Assembly: GCF_022809095.1 (NCBI RefSeq)
Contig: NZ_JALAZE010000002.1
Span: 558,001 to 622,000, forward strand
Origin: Bacillus kexueae
GTDB lineage: Bacteria; Bacillota; Bacilli; Bacillales; Aeribacillaceae
Direction of reading: 5' to 3'
Length of the DNA: 64,000 nucleotides
The first letter of the stretch is position 1. Every line of letters starts with the position of its first letter. The notes under the pieces were generated by a model. That model saw only the letters and a program-made list of their open reading frames with translations, did not search any database and was not told where the DNA came from. A program made the translations under genes and the position numbers. Below, piece by piece: positions 15,507 through 25,478 of this stretch.

Positions 15507-16691
15507 ATGAAAGACTTTACATATGATCGCGTCTTTTTAATTGTAATGGACTCGGTAGGAATTGGAGAAGCGCCTGACGCGGAGAAATTTAATGACAAAG
15601 GTGCAGATACGTTAGGCCATATTGCACGTGAAATGAATGGACTTCACATGCCGAATATGGGGAAGCTTGGATTAAGTAACATCCGTGAAATTAAAGGAAT
15701 CCCTGTTTCTGAGAAGCCCCTTGCGTATTACACGAAAATGGAAGAAGCATCAAATGGAAAAGATACGATGACAGGGCATTGGGAGATTATGGGTCTTCAT
15801 ATTGAAAAGCCGTTTCAAGTTTTTCCGGATGGCTTCCCGCAAGAACTGATTGATGAATTAGAAGCACGTACGGGCCGAAAAGTTATCGGTAATAAACCAG
15901 CTTCAGGTACTGCAATTCTAGATGAATTAGGAAAAGAACATATGGAGACAGGAGCGTTAATTGTTTATACTTCTGCAGACTCTGTATTGCAAATTGCGGC
16001 TCATGAAGAGGTTGTCCCGCTAGATGAGTTATATCAAATTTGTAAAATTGCTCGTGAATTAACGCTAGATGAGAAGTATATGGTTGGTCGTGTTATCGCT
16101 CGTCCATTCATTGGGGAGCCAGGAAACTTCACACGTACACCAAACCGTCATGATTATGCGTTAAAGCCGTTTGAGCGTACTGTAATGAATGAACTAAAAG
16201 ATGCTAAATATGACGTCATCGCGTTAGGGAAAATCTCCGATATATATGATGGTGAAGGGATTACCGAAGCGATTCGTACAACAAGCAATATGGACGGAAT
16301 GGACAAATTTATTGCGACGTTAGATAAAGACTTTACTGGGTTAGCCTTTTTAAACTTAGTAGACTTTGACGCGAAATTTGGTCACAGAAGAGATCCTATC
16401 GGATATGGAAAGGCACTCGAAGAATTCGATGCGCGTCTACCAGAAGTTTTTGAGAAGTTACGTGAAAATGATTTACTTATCATTACAGCAGACCATGGAA
16501 ATGACCCGGTTCACCACGGAACGGATCATACGAGAGAGTACGTTCCATTACTCGTATATAGTAAGCGTATGGAACAGGGAAAAGAGCTTCCAGTATGCAA
16601 AACATTTGCAGATGTAGGAGCGACGGTAGCGGATAACTTTAATGTAAGCATGCCAAAACACGGAACAAGCTTTTTAAATAAGTTAAATTAA
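15507..16691 (+). CDS. deoB: Phosphopentomutase DeoB (Drm)
   Basis: 394-residue phosphopentomutase converting (deoxy)ribose 1-phosphate to the 5-phosphate, linking nucleoside breakdown to central metabolism. Alkaline-phosphatase superfamily metal motifs are visible: [12 protein letters not shown] near the start, [10 protein letters not shown] with the phospho-acceptor Thr, and ITADHGNDP with [10 protein letters not shown] near the end. ATG 15507 follows AAGGAGG; a longer frame from 15438 has no ribosome site. First gene of a salvage operon with pupG and pdp. Confidence 0.95.
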   Translation: MKDFTYDRVFLIVMDSVGIGEAPDAEKFNDKGADTLGHIAREMNGLHMPNMGKLGLSNIREIKGIPVSEKPLAYYTKMEEASNGKDTMTGHWEIMGLHIEKPFQVFPDGFPQELIDELEARTGRKVIGNKPASGTAILDELGKEHMETGALIVYTSADSVLQIAAHEEVVPLDELYQICKIARELTLDEKYMVGRVIARPFIGEPGNFTRTPNRHDYALKPFERTVMNELKDAKYDVIALGKISDIYDGEGITEAIRTTSNMDGMDKFIATLDKDFTGLAFLNLVDFDAKFGHRRDPIGYGKALEEFDARLPEVFEKLRENDLLIITADHGNDPVHHGTDHTREYVPLLVYSKRMEQGKELPVCKTFADVGATVADNFNVSMPKHGTSFLNKLN

Positions 16692-16703
16692 GGAGGACTT
16701 GAC

Positions 16704-17522
16704 ATGTCAATGATGCAAAATATTCAAGAAGCGAGCCAATATTTAAAAGAAAAATACGGACAAACTCCACAAATTGGTCTCATCTTAGGTTCTGGCCTAG
16801 GTGTGTTAGCTGAAGAGATTGAAGAGCCAGTTAAAATCCGATATGAAGAAATCCCAGGCTTCCCAGTTTCAACTGTTGAAGGACATGCAGGTCAGCTTGT
16901 GTTCGGATTATTAAAAGGAAAAACAGTTGTAGCAATGCAAGGCCGTTTTCATTTCTATGAAGGTTATGACATGAAGAAAGTCACATTTCCAGTTCGTGTG
17001 ATGAAAGCGCTCGGAGTTGAAACGTTAATCGTGACGAATGCAGCAGGTGGAATTAACGAACAATTTAATGCAGGGGATTTAATGATTATCTCCGATCATA
17101 TTAACAACATGGGAACAAATCCATTAATTGGTCCGAATGAATCAGCGCTGGGCGTTCGTTTCCCTGACATGTCAGAAGCGTATGACAAAGACTTAAGAAA
17201 CTTAGCGAAAGAAGTTGCCCAACAGTTAGACATTAAAGTACAAGAAGGCGTATACGTTGGGAATACGGGACCGTGCTATGAAACTCCAGCTGAAGTTCGA
17301 ATGTTACGTGTCTTAGGTGGAGATGCGGTTGGAATGTCTACAGTTCCTGAAGTCATCGTAGCTAAACATTCAGGTTTGAAAGTATTGGGGATTTCTTGTA
17401 TTTCGAATATGGCAGCAGGCATTTTAGATCAGCCGTTAACACATGACGAAGTGATTGAAACAACAGAAATGGTAAAAGCTAACTTCTTAAACCTAGTAAA
17501 AACGATTGTTGAAAAAATGTAA
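16704..17522 (+). CDS. pupG: Purine-nucleoside phosphorylase (PNP I type)
   Basis: 272-residue trimeric-type purine nucleoside phosphorylase that splits guanosine and inosine-type nucleosides with phosphate. Seen: phosphate loop LGSGLG near residues 28-33, EGHAGQLV, the NAAGGIN segment and the base-binding YETPAEVRM plus VGMSTVPE. Starts 12 bp after deoB with an AAGGAGG site. Its product, (deoxy)ribose 1-phosphate, is the substrate of DeoB. Confidence 0.94.
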   Translation: MSMMQNIQEASQYLKEKYGQTPQIGLILGSGLGVLAEEIEEPVKIRYEEIPGFPVSTVEGHAGQLVFGLLKGKTVVAMQGRFHFYEGYDMKKVTFPVRVMKALGVETLIVTNAAGGINEQFNAGDLMIISDHINNMGTNPLIGPNESALGVRFPDMSEAYDKDLRNLAKEVAQQLDIKVQEGVYVGNTGPCYETPAEVRMLRVLGGDAVGMSTVPEVIVAKHSGLKVLGISCISNMAAGILDQPLTHDEVIETTEMVKANFLNLVKTIVEKM

Positions 17523-17539
17523 GGAATAGGTGAATAAAA

Positions 17540-18844
17540 ATGAGAATGGTCGACCTTATTGAAAAAAAACGTGATGGAAAAGAATTAACGAAGGAAGAAA
17601 TTCAATTTATTATTAAAGGGTATACGGAAGGAAGCATTCCTGATTACCAAATGAGTTCCCTTGCAATGGCGATTTTCTTCCAAGGAATGACTGAAAATGA
17701 ACGAGCTGAGTTAACAATGGCAATGGTTCATTCCGGCGATACAATCGATTTAAGTGCGATTGAAGGGATTAAAGTTGACAAACATTCAACGGGTGGCGTT
17801 GGTGACACAACAACTTTAGTATTAGGACCATTAGTAGCAGCTGTTGGTGTTCCGGTAGCAAAGATGAGTGGACGTGGATTAGGTCATACTGGAGGAACGA
17901 TTGATAAATTAGAATCAGTTCCTGGCTTCCATGTAGAAATTGATAACGATGAATTCATGAAACTCGTAAATGAAAATAAGATAGCGGTAATTGGTCAATC
18001 AGGAAATTTAACACCTGCGGATAAAAAATTATATGCTCTTCGCGATGTGACAGGTACTGTAAATAGTATCCCGTTAATTGCGAGCTCCATTATGAGTAAG
18101 AAAATTGCAGCAGGTGCAGATGCTATTGTTTTAGATGTAAAAACAGGTGCAGGAGCTTTTATGAAAGACTTAGAAGACTCCAAAGAGTTGGCTAAAGCGA
18201 TGGTAAGTATCGGAAACGCCGTTGGACGCAACACGATGGCAGTTATTAGTGATATGAGTCAGCCTCTTGGACGTGCAATTGGAAATGCGCTAGAAGTACA
18301 AGAAGCGATTGATACACTTCGTGGTGAAGGACCGGAAGATTTACAAGAGCTTTGCTTAACGTTAGGAAGCTACATGGTTTATTTAGCGAAGCAAGCAACA
18401 AGTCTTGAAGAAGCTAGAACGAAGTTAGAGGAAGTCATTCGTTCTGGAAAAGCACTTGAAACGTTTAAAACATTCTTGGCAGCACAAGGTGGCGATGCAT
18501 CGGTTGTCGATAATCCGAATGCACTCCCTCAAGCGAAATATAAGTTTGAGCTTGAAGCAAAAGAAGACGGTTTTGTCTCTGAAATCGTAGCAGATGCCGT
18601 TGGAACTGCTGCAATGTGGTTAGGTGCAGGCCGCGCAACGAAAGAGTCAGAAATTGACTTAGCAGTTGGTTTAATGTTAAACAAAAAAATCGGAGACGAA
18701 GTGAAGAAAGGCGAATCACTCGTGACGATTTACAGCAATCAAGAAGATGTTGAACAAGTAAAGCAAAAGCTATACGATAGCATCACAATTTCGAAGGATA
18801 AAGTTGAAGCACCAACGCTAATTTATGCGACAATTACAGAGTAA
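17540..18844 (+). CDS. pdp: Pyrimidine-nucleoside phosphorylase
   Basis: 434-residue thymidine/pyrimidine nucleoside phosphorylase. The phosphate-binding signature KHSTGGVGD is at residues 81-89; the N-terminal helical domain, the alpha/beta domain and the C-terminal PYNP domain (from about 345) are all present. It lies 17 bp after pupG, so purine and pyrimidine nucleosides are handled by one transcript. In B. subtilis pdp is in the dra operon instead. The operon ends at a strong terminator. Confidence 0.94.
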   Translation: MRMVDLIEKKRDGKELTKEEIQFIIKGYTEGSIPDYQMSSLAMAIFFQGMTENERAELTMAMVHSGDTIDLSAIEGIKVDKHSTGGVGDTTTLVLGPLVAAVGVPVAKMSGRGLGHTGGTIDKLESVPGFHVEIDNDEFMKLVNENKIAVIGQSGNLTPADKKLYALRDVTGTVNSIPLIASSIMSKKIAAGADAIVLDVKTGAGAFMKDLEDSKELAKAMVSIGNAVGRNTMAVISDMSQPLGRAIGNALEVQEAIDTLRGEGPEDLQELCLTLGSYMVYLAKQATSLEEARTKLEEVIRSGKALETFKTFLAAQGGDASVVDNPNALPQAKYKFELEAKEDGFVSEIVADAVGTAAMWLGAGRATKESEIDLAVGLMLNKKIGDEVKKGESLVTIYSNQEDVEQVKQKLYDSITISKDKVEAPTLIYATITE

Positions 18845-18853
18845 ATGAAGCTG

Positions 18854-18889
18854 AGAACTAGGACGTACGAAGTCCTAGTTCTTTTTTTA
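18854..18889 (+). terminator. Terminator after pdp
   Basis: GAACTAGGAC pairs with GTCCTAGTTC, then TTTTTTT. Repeat A copy 2 begins at the end of the T-tract. Confidence 0.88.
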
Positions 18890-19047
18890 TTGTTACAGAA
18901 AGTTTATGTTCAATAAAGTGTTAAAGTATTCTCTTTACATTTTTTTTGGTGTCTAGCCCAATCGCTATCAGCTCGGGTCGCTTCGGCCCTGCTGTGGCGA
19001 CGGAAGCCTCCTCGCAGGTCCTAAAGCGCCCTTCGCCTAAGGACTTG
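18889..19047 (+). repeat. Repeat A, copy 2 (3'-shortened)
   Basis: Collinear with copy 1 up to AAGGACTTG and then stops, lacking the final GCGCTTTGCGC hairpin. One base in the main stem changes a G-C to a G-U pair. The remaining 200 bp before dacF show no feature I can name. Confidence 0.78.
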
Positions 19048-19267
19048 ATCAAAGACGAACTCGCATATGACGCAATGTTTTTTTAGAAAATGGAAATGGC
19101 TATTTTTTTCATCAACTTCAATCATATTTTCAGTGACGCTCTCCGATATCACTACTTCACACACATCTTGTTACTAAAACTACAAATTTAGATATTTTTC
19201 AATTTCTTGAATGAAATTATTATGAAATGGAAAAAATGGGAACGTATTAAGAATGGAGGGTGTGGAC

Positions 19268-20428
19268 ATGAAACAACTACTTGTGTTAACAACAGCAATC
19301 TTCATGATGTTTGGCGTTGCCACGCAGGCTAAAGCGAATGAACAACAATTGAAGCTTGTAGATGATGTAAAATCGGCTATTTTGATGGAGCGTGATACAG
19401 GTGAAATTTTATACGCATCTAACGCAGATGAAAAATTACCACCTGCAAGCATGACGAAGATTATGACGATGCTCCTCATAATGGAAGAATTGGACAAGGG
19501 AACGTTGAAATTAGATGAGAAAGTTCGGGCGAGTGAATATGCAGCTTCGATGGGAGGATCACAAATCTTTTTAGAAGCAGGGGAAGAAATGACTGTTGAA
19601 GATTTACTAAAAGGAATTGCGATTGCTTCTGGAAATGATGCGTCTGTAGCCATGGCAGAAAGAATAGCGGGCTCAGAGGATGCGTTCGTAGCAAAAATGA
19701 ATGAAAAAGCTAAAGAACTCGGCTTAAAGAATACGCAGTTTCAAAATCCAACCGGACTTCCAGAGGATGGGCACTATAGCTCAGCAAAAGATATGGCCCT
19801 AATGGCTAAAGAATTATTGAAATATGAAGACATTACAAAGTATACGGGAACGTATGAAGATTATTTACGTGAAAACTCGGACGAGAAGTTTTGGTTAGTG
19901 AACACAAATCGACTAGTCAAGTTTTATCCAGGTGTGGATGGTGTGAAAACGGGTTATACAAATGAAGCAAAATATTGTTTAACGGCAACAGCCAAAAAGG
20001 GAGATATGCGCGTCATTGCGGTTGTCTTTGGTGCACCTACTCCGAAGCATCGAAATGCACAAGTAACGAAAATGCTTGATTATGCGTATAGTCAATACGA
20101 AACACATCCGCTATTCACAAGAAACGAAAAAGTTTCTGACGTTAAGATAAGTAAAGGCAGCGACCAAAATGTCAATCTAGTAACTTCAGAGCCAATTTCG
20201 ATCTTGACAAAAAAGGGAGAAAGTATCGACGACATTAAACAGGAAGTTGTATTTAAAGAAAATGTTCAAGCACCTGTAGAAGCAGGAGACGAGCTAGGTA
20301 CCCTTATATTGAAAAAAGGCGAGGAAGTAAAGGTGAAAAGTCCTTTAGTTGCGGAAAAGGATGTTGAAACAGCCAGTTGGTGGACGTTATTCAAGCGAGT
20401 ATTCGGTGATTTCTCGAAAGCAAGCTAG
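19268..20428 (+). CDS. dacF: D-alanyl-D-alanine carboxypeptidase DacF
   Basis: 386-residue low-molecular-weight penicillin-binding protein (S11 family). Signal peptide to about residue 24; catalytic triad motifs SMTK (S61-K64), SGN (121-123) and KTG (227-229), then a C-terminal beta-rich PBP5 domain. DacF trims stem peptides in forespore peptidoglycan and with DacB sets cortex cross-linking. ATG 19268 follows GGAGGGTG. As in B. subtilis it directly precedes the spoIIA operon, and read-through into spoIIA is known there. Confidence 0.93.
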   Translation: MKQLLVLTTAIFMMFGVATQAKANEQQLKLVDDVKSAILMERDTGEILYASNADEKLPPASMTKIMTMLLIMEELDKGTLKLDEKVRASEYAASMGGSQIFLEAGEEMTVEDLLKGIAIASGNDASVAMAERIAGSEDAFVAKMNEKAKELGLKNTQFQNPTGLPEDGHYSSAKDMALMAKELLKYEDITKYTGTYEDYLRENSDEKFWLVNTNRLVKFYPGVDGVKTGYTNEAKYCLTATAKKGDMRVIAVVFGAPTPKHRNAQVTKMLDYAYSQYETHPLFTRNEKVSDVKISKGSDQNVNLVTSEPISILTKKGESIDDIKQEVVFKENVQAPVEAGDELGTLILKKGEEVKVKSPLVAEKDVETASWWTLFKRVFGDFSKAS

Positions 20429-20489
20429 GTTCGTTTGGCACATTATAGCGAAATGACACTAGTTTTGTCTTAAAGGAGGATTTACCTCA

Positions 20490-20555
20490 GTGAATCTAGA
20501 AAGACTCAATATCCTTACATTTGAAGGAGGAATTTTAGTTGAGTCTACTGATTGA
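20490..20555 (+). CDS. Possible 21-residue leader peptide overlapping spoIIAA
   Basis: AAAGGAGG, a near-perfect ribosome site, lies ten bases before a GTG that opens a 21-codon frame. It runs through the spoIIAA ribosome site and ends 14 bases inside spoIIAA in another frame. This could couple translation or be chance. Confidence 0.3.
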   Translation: MNLERLNILTFEGGILVESTD

Positions 20556-20892
20556 CATGGAGGTAAAAAAGAACGTTTTATGTGTCCGTTTATCTGGTGA
20601 ATTAGATCATCATACAGCTGAAGATTTGCGGAATCGAGTGAATGAAATTGTGGAGAAGCAGAATATTGAACATATGCTTTTTAACTTCAAAGAGTTACAC
20701 TTTATGGACAGCTCAGGTTTAGGGGTCATTTTAGGAAGGTACAAGCAAATCAAAAACATTGGTGGAGAAATGGTTGTATGTTCAGTCTCACCTCCTGTCA
20801 AGCGGCTTTTTGATATGTCTGGATTATTTAAAATCATCCGTTTGGAAGAATCGGAAGGTCAAGCGCTTGAAACATTGGGGGTGGCGTCATGA
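20539..20892 (+). CDS. spoIIAA: Anti-sigma F factor antagonist SpoIIAA
   Basis: 117-residue STAS-domain anti-anti-sigma factor. Phosphorylation site S58 lies in FMDSSGLG, the same position as in B. subtilis. Unphosphorylated SpoIIAA binds SpoIIAB and frees sigma-F in the forespore. Starts at TTG 20539 behind GAAGGAGG; the resulting N-terminus MSLxIDM matches the family. Its stop codon overlaps the spoIIAB start (ATGA). Confidence 0.95.
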   Translation: MSLLIDMEVKKNVLCVRLSGELDHHTAEDLRNRVNEIVEKQNIEHMLFNFKELHFMDSSGLGVILGRYKQIKNIGGEMVVCSVSPPVKRLFDMSGLFKIIRLEESEGQALETLGVAS

Positions 20893-21329
20893 AAAATATG
20901 ATGAATCTCAAATTTTCGAGTGTAAGTCAAAACGAATCATTTGCTCGTGTTACAGTAGCAGCGTTTATTGCGCAGTTAGATCCTACGATGGATGAATTGA
21001 CAGAAATAAAAACGGTTGTATCAGAAGCTGTAACGAATGCGATTATCCATGGATATGATCAAAATCCAGATGGCATCGTATATATTTCTTGCACGTTGGA
21101 GGACCACATTGTTCATTTAACAATTCGAGATGAAGGAAAAGGAATTGAAAATATTGAAGAAGCGAGACAACCACTCTTTACATCGAAGCCAGATTTAGAG
21201 AGATCTGGAATGGGATTTACGATCATGGAGAATTTCATGGACGAAATTCAAGTGGAAACAACTGTTGGCCAAGGAACAACAGTAAAGCTTACGAAGCATT
21301 TATCAAAAAGTAAAGCTTTATGTAATTAA
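20889..21329 (+). CDS. spoIIAB: Anti-sigma F factor / kinase SpoIIAB
   Basis: 146-residue GHKL-type serine kinase and anti-sigma factor. N-box [11 protein letters not shown] near residues 45-55, DEGKGI (G1) and SGMGF (G2) nucleotide-binding boxes are present. It holds sigma-F inactive and phosphorylates SpoIIAA on S58. Overlap of four bases with spoIIAA indicates coupled translation, in line with the need for balanced amounts. Confidence 0.95.
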   Translation: MKNMMNLKFSSVSQNESFARVTVAAFIAQLDPTMDELTEIKTVVSEAVTNAIIHGYDQNPDGIVYISCTLEDHIVHLTIRDEGKGIENIEEARQPLFTSKPDLERSGMGFTIMENFMDEIQVETTVGQGTTVKLTKHLSKSKALCN

Positions 21330-21340
21330 GGAGCGAAGCT

Positions 21341-22099
21341 ATGGATGTGGAGGTCAAGAACGAATTTTCAAATGGGCAGTTAAAAGATCATGAAGTCAAG
21401 GATTTGATTAAACGTAGTCAACAAGGGGAACAAGATGCAAGAGATCTAATTGTACAGAAGAACATGAGGCTCGTCTGGTCTGTCGTACAACGTTTTTTAA
21501 ATCGTGGATACGAGCCAGATGACTTATTTCAAATCGGTTGTATTGGACTTTTAAAATCAGTGGACAAATTCGATTTGTCCTATGATGTGAAATTTTCGAC
21601 TTACGCGGTTCCGATGATTATCGGTGAAATTCAGCGATTTATACGTGACGATGGAACAGTAAAAGTAAGTCGTTCTCTTAAAGAGCTTGGGAATAAAATC
21701 CGTCGTGCAAAAGAAGAGTTATCAAAGAAATTAGGAAAAGTTCCAACAGTACAAGAAATAGCTGACCATTTAGAAATTCCGCCAGAAGACGTCGTTCTTG
21801 CACAAGAAGCGGTTCGTGCACCATCATCCATTCATGAAACAGTATATGAAAATGACGGAGACCCCATTACATTACTAGATCAAATAGCAGATCATTCAGA
21901 GCATCGATGGTTTGATAAAATCGCTTTACAAGACGCGATACAAGATTTAGATGAACGAGAACGTTTAATCGTATATTTACGCTATTATAAAGATAAAACA
22001 CAATCAGAAGTAGCTGAACGACTTGGTATCTCACAAGTTCAAGTCTCACGATTAGAGAAAAAAATATTAAAGCAAATGAAAGATCGAATGAGTGGTTAA
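21341..22099 (+). CDS. sigF: RNA polymerase sigma factor SigF (SpoIIAC)
   Basis: 252-residue sigma-70-family factor, first forespore-specific sigma. Region 2 (RLVWSVVQRFLNRGYEPDDLFQIG, about 43-67, plus the -10 reading helix DLSYDVKFSTYAVPMIIGEIQR), region 3, and region 4 with helix-turn-helix KTQSEVAERLGISQVQVSRLEKK near the end. Follows spoIIAB after 11 bp with AAGGAGCG. The stop codon lies inside the terminator stem. Confidence 0.95.
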   Translation: MDVEVKNEFSNGQLKDHEVKDLIKRSQQGEQDARDLIVQKNMRLVWSVVQRFLNRGYEPDDLFQIGCIGLLKSVDKFDLSYDVKFSTYAVPMIIGEIQRFIRDDGTVKVSRSLKELGNKIRRAKEELSKKLGKVPTVQEIADHLEIPPEDVVLAQEAVRAPSSIHETVYENDGDPITLLDQIADHSEHRWFDKIALQDAIQDLDERERLIVYLRYYKDKTQSEVAERLGISQVQVSRLEKKILKQMKDRMSG

Positions 22100-22120
22100 C
22101 TTATTCGATCTTTTCTTTTT
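22080..22120 (+). terminator. Terminator of the spoIIA operon
   Basis: AGATCGAAT pairs with ATTCGATCT around the sigF stop codon, followed by TTTTCTTTTT. Repeat A copy 3 begins at its end. Confidence 0.8.
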
Positions 22121-22296
22121 ATTGTTACAGAAAGTTTAAGTTCAAAGTGTTAAAGTATTCTCTTTACAGTTTTTTTGGGTGTCTAGCTCCAAGCGCCATC
22201 ATCTCGGGTCGCTTCGGCCCTGCTGTGACGACGAAAGCCTTCTCGCAGGTCCTAAAGCGCCCTTCGCCTAAGGACTTGTGCTTTGCGCTTTTCTTA
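22121..22296 (+). repeat. Repeat A, copy 3
   Basis: Full-length copy (TTGTTACAGAAAGTTTA to GCGCTTTTCTTA) with several changes in the main hairpin (CATCATC and GTGACG), which weaken that stem. A MITE B fragment follows within four bases. Confidence 0.8.
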
Positions 22297-22299
22297 TTA

Positions 22300-22448
22300 G
22301 GGTCTTTTCTAAAGGATTGTTGCTTTAGTACATTGTACAGAATCGTATTTACACGATGTAATGGAGCGGAAGACACGTGATGCCGGCGGAATCTAGAGGA
22401 AAGTAAGTGTTTGTAGCCAAATAGTATGAATTTATTTTAAAAGTAGCC
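22300..22448 (+). repeat. MITE B, decayed copy
   Basis: Left terminal repeat GGGTCTTTTCTAAAGGATTG is well preserved; the core is degraded and the right terminal repeat is reduced to a few matching bases. No target duplication. The segment AGTACATTG...GTATTTACACGATG is shared with the copy at 38648. Confidence 0.6.
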
Positions 22449-22520
22449 TTTAGTTTAAACACTGTAAATAACATCAAAATAAATGGGATAGGACTACCAA
22501 TAAATGGACGGATTCTTCAG

Positions 22521-22550
22521 GTATGTGCGTTTCCCTTCCAATACATACTA
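22521..22550 (+). promoter_or_regulatory. Sigma-G promoter of the spoVA operon
   Basis: -35 GTATG (22521-22525) and -10 CATACTA (22544-22550) with an 18-bp spacer fit the sigma-G consensus (GHATR, CATNHTA). spoVA is a known sigma-G operon. Confidence 0.75.
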
Positions 22551-22588
22551 CCAGTAACAATGGAAAAAGGTAGGAAGTGAGGCGAAAT

Positions 22589-23209
22589 ATGAACCGAAAT
22601 GTTTATTTACGCCTTCGCAATAGGATTGAAGTAAAGGCAGATGCAGTAATTAAACTGAAAGATGTGGCGAAAGTTGTAGCTGAAGATGAGATTGAACAAA
22701 AATTGAATGAACAAGTTCTTCATAAAGTTCAAAAGCATGATAAAACGTTTCATGTCATCGATGTCATTCAAGTGATTGAGAGTATTCATCGAATCCATCC
22801 AACTCTTGAGATTAATACGTTCGGTCCAAATCAAACGATTGTCGAAATCGTTTATCCAAAACGAAATCTATCCTTCATTAAATTTTCATTCGTATGGTTA
22901 CTTCTCTTTGTAGGAGCAGCTATTGCGATCATGAATTTTCATGAGGATGTCAGTATGCAGCAAGTACATGTTCGATTATATCGGATTTTAACGGGTGAAC
23001 GTAATTTGAAGCCGTGGATTCTTCAAATTCCATATTCCATTGGCCTTGGTTTAGGGATGGTGCTGTTCTTTAACCATGTCTTTAAAAAGCGGATAAATGA
23101 AGAGCCGAGTCCACTAGAAGTGGAAATCTTTAATTATCAAATGAATATTGATCAATACCTATCCATCAATGAAAACAAAGAAAGCTTGAAGAAGAACGAT
23201 GAATATTAA
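22589..23209 (+). CDS. spoVAA: Stage V sporulation protein AA
   Basis: 206-residue membrane protein, the length of B. subtilis SpoVAA. The first 95 residues form a soluble domain; two hydrophobic segments follow (about 98-118 and 152-170). SpoVA proteins form the inner-membrane channel for uptake and release of Ca-dipicolinate in the spore. ATG 22589 is preferred (N-terminus MNRNVYLRLRNR); GTG 22577 is possible. It overlaps spoVAB by 11 bases. Confidence 0.9.
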   Translation: MNRNVYLRLRNRIEVKADAVIKLKDVAKVVAEDEIEQKLNEQVLHKVQKHDKTFHVIDVIQVIESIHRIHPTLEINTFGPNQTIVEIVYPKRNLSFIKFSFVWLLLFVGAAIAIMNFHEDVSMQQVHVRLYRILTGERNLKPWILQIPYSIGLGLGMVLFFNHVFKKRINEEPSPLEVEIFNYQMNIDQYLSINENKESLKKNDEY

Positions 23210-23621
23210 CATTTTAATTATTATGATGATTGGTTTATCCGCTGGTCTTGCTGTAGGAGCAGGCTTTGTTGCCTTTTTAACAGTTTTAGGAATTATCCCT
23301 AGATTGATGCAGCTAACAAAAACGATTTCATACGTTCGATTGTATGAATGGGCGGTCATATTAGGCGCGCTAATAGGTGGAGTATTAAGTTTATTGAACC
23401 CGATTTTTGATCTTTCTTCTTACTGGCTATCGGTTATAGGTCTTTTAGATGGCATCTTTATCGGTATGCTAGCAGCAGCATTAACAGAAGTGCTAAATGT
23501 GATTCCATTGCTCACGAAAAGAATTGGAATGGAACGAAACATGCTGGTTTTACTCAGTGCAATCGTATTAGGAAAAGTGGTAGGATCTTTATTTCATTGG
23601 CTCTATTTTGTCGACCACTAA
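23199..23621 (+). CDS. spoVAB: Stage V sporulation protein AB
   Basis: 140-residue polytopic membrane protein with about four hydrophobic segments spread over its length. Component of the SpoVA dipicolinate system; its exact part is unknown. Starts inside the end of spoVAA, so translation is probably coupled. Confidence 0.9.
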   Translation: MNINILIIMMIGLSAGLAVGAGFVAFLTVLGIIPRLMQLTKTISYVRLYEWAVILGALIGGVLSLLNPIFDLSSYWLSVIGLLDGIFIGMLAAALTEVLNVIPLLTKRIGMERNMLVLLSAIVLGKVVGSLFHWLYFVDH

Positions 23622-23634
23622 AAGGAGGATAACG

Positions 23635-24090
23635 ATGACAAATAAAATGAAAGACGATTATTCAAATCAAATTAAGCAATACCAACCAAAGCCGAATTAT
23701 ATTTGGAATTGCACGAAAGCATTCGTTGTGGGGGGGACGATTTGTACGATCGGTCAAGTCATAAATAACATGTACATTTATGTGTTTCATTTTTCAGAAG
23801 AAAATGCAGGGAATCCGACGGTTGCCACGTTAATTTTAATTTCCGCACTATTAACTGGATTTGGAATTTATGATCGGCTTGGACAATTTGCAGGAGCAGG
23901 ATCTGCGGTACCAGTTACCGGTTTTGCAAACTCGATGACCAGTGCAGCGTTAGAACATAAAAGTGAAGGATTAGTACTTGGTGTCGCGACCAATATGTTC
24001 AAGCTTGCGGGAAGTGTTATCGTCTTCGGGGTGGTAGCTGCGTATCTCGTCGGTATCATTCGCTACATTGTAAGCGTAAGCCTATCTTAA
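23635..24090 (+). CDS. spoVAC: Stage V sporulation protein AC
   Basis: 151-residue membrane protein of the SpoVAC/SpoVAEB family; SpoVAC is described as a mechanosensitive channel for dipicolinate. Conserved stretches include GGTICTIGQ (about 38-46) and a glycine-rich loop GIYDRLGQFAGAGSAVPVTGFANS (about 77-100), nearly repeated in SpoVAEB downstream. ATG 23635 follows AAAGGAGG; 13 bp after spoVAB. Confidence 0.93.
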   Translation: MTNKMKDDYSNQIKQYQPKPNYIWNCTKAFVVGGTICTIGQVINNMYIYVFHFSEENAGNPTVATLILISALLTGFGIYDRLGQFAGAGSAVPVTGFANSMTSAALEHKSEGLVLGVATNMFKLAGSVIVFGVVAAYLVGIIRYIVSVSLS

Positions 24091-24104
24091 AGGGAGTGAT
24101 CGTT

Positions 24105-25124
24105 ATGGGATTAATGGGAGGAACTTGGACGTTCGAGAATCGAATTTATGTCAATTCATCGGGTACTGCTGTTGGACCTAAAGAAGCGGAAGGTCCCTTA
24201 GGACAAACATTTGATATTTCACATGAAGATTTACACTGTGGTGAAGATAATTGGGAACTTGCTGAAAGAAGACTGATGGAGCAAGCGATTGACCAATGCT
24301 TAACAAAGTCCAATTTGCAAACTGATCAAGTTGATTTTTTTATTGCTGGAGATTTATTAAATCAAAACGTCACATCAAACTATGTGGCAAGGCATTTACA
24401 AATCCCAACAATTTGTATGTTTGGCGCTTGTTCAACTTCCATGGAAACAGTCGCAATTGGCTCCCAATTAGTCGATAGTGGGTTTGCGAATAAAATTGTT
24501 GCCGCCACAAGTAGTCATAATGCAACAGCAGAAAGACAGTTTCGCTATCCTACTGAATATGGTGGACAAAAGCCAGACACAGCAACGGCTACCGTAACAG
24601 GAGCTGGGGCGGTTTTAATTAGCCAGGAGTATAGTGATATTGTCATTACTTCTGCAACGATTGGAAAAGTAGTTGATTATGGATTAAAAGACCCTTTTGA
24701 TATGGGATCAGCCATGGCTCCGGCAGCTGCAGACACGATTCAACGACACCTTCAAGACTTAAACCGTACAACAAATGATTACGATATGTTCATTACGGGA
24801 GATCTATCTGGAATAGGAAGCCCAATATTAAAGGACCTTTTGAAAGAGGAAGGAATTGATATCGATGAAAAACATTTTGATTGTGGATTAATGATTTACC
24901 GACCTGATCAAAATGTATTCGCTGGAGGAAGTGGGTGTGCTTGTTCCGCTGTTGTTACATTTAGTCATATTTTTAATATGCTCCGTTCGAAAGAAGTAGA
25001 CCGGGTTTTCGTGGTGGCAACTGGAGCATTATTAAGTCCAACGATGATCCAACAAAAGGAATCAATCCCCACAATTGCTCATGGAGTTGTGTTCGAACGA
25101 GCGGAAAGGGGTGTGCATCACTAA
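24105..25124 (+). CDS. spoVAD: Stage V sporulation protein AD
   Basis: 339-residue soluble protein with a thiolase-like fold that binds dipicolinic acid. Conserved family stretches include [20 protein letters not shown], a cysteine in [10 protein letters not shown] and [12 protein letters not shown] 24105 follows AGGGAGTG; GTG 24096 is a less likely start. The stop codon overlaps the next start (TAATG), indicating coupling with spoVAEB. Confidence 0.95.
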   Translation: MGLMGGTWTFENRIYVNSSGTAVGPKEAEGPLGQTFDISHEDLHCGEDNWELAERRLMEQAIDQCLTKSNLQTDQVDFFIAGDLLNQNVTSNYVARHLQIPTICMFGACSTSMETVAIGSQLVDSGFANKIVAATSSHNATAERQFRYPTEYGGQKPDTATATVTGAGAVLISQEYSDIVITSATIGKVVDYGLKDPFDMGSAMAPAAADTIQRHLQDLNRTTNDYDMFITGDLSGIGSPILKDLLKEEGIDIDEKHFDCGLMIYRPDQNVFAGGSGCACSAVVTFSHIFNMLRSKEVDRVFVVATGALLSPTMIQQKESIPTIAHGVVFERAERGVHH

Positions 25125-25474
25125 TGGAGTATGTTATTGCGTTTATTGCAGGAGGATGTATTTGCATCATTGGACAGCTCTTGTTAGATATATTCAAGCT
25201 AACACCTGCACATGTGATGAGTTCTTTTGTTGTTATCGGAGCTATTTTGGATGGGTTTGGGATATATGATCGTTTTATCGAATTTGCTGGAGCGGGCGCG
25301 ACGGTCCCGATTACAAGTTTCGGTCATTCTTTACTTCATGGTGCGATGAAGGGAGCAGATGAACATGGTTTCATTGGGATAGGAATGGGTGTGTTCGAAC
25401 TAACATCAGCTGGTATATCTTCTGCAATCGTCTTTGCATTTTTAGTTGCCGTCTTTTTTAGGCCGAAAGGATAA
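25124..25474 (+). CDS. spoVAEB: Stage V sporulation protein AEB
   Basis: 116-residue membrane protein related to Spo[12 protein letters not shown] near the start and [24 protein letters not shown] in the middle mirror SpoVAC, indicating an old duplication. Required for dipicolinate movement. Overlaps the spoVAD stop by one base. Confidence 0.92.
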   Translation: MEYVIAFIAGGCICIIGQLLLDIFKLTPAHVMSSFVVIGAILDGFGIYDRFIEFAGAGATVPITSFGHSLLHGAMKGADEHGFIGIGMGVFELTSAGISSAIVFAFLVAVFFRPKG

Positions 25475-25478
25475 GAAA

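Noticed and set aside
20474-20494. AGGATTT followed by GAAT as a sigma-H promoter for spoIIA
   Set aside because: Spacing is only eight bases, too short for sigma-H; a strong ribosome site explains the AGGA better.
18889-22380. Frames of 70-77 codons inside repeat A copies
   Set aside because: They exist because the repeat is GC-rich with few stops; frames differ between copies and have no consistent start.
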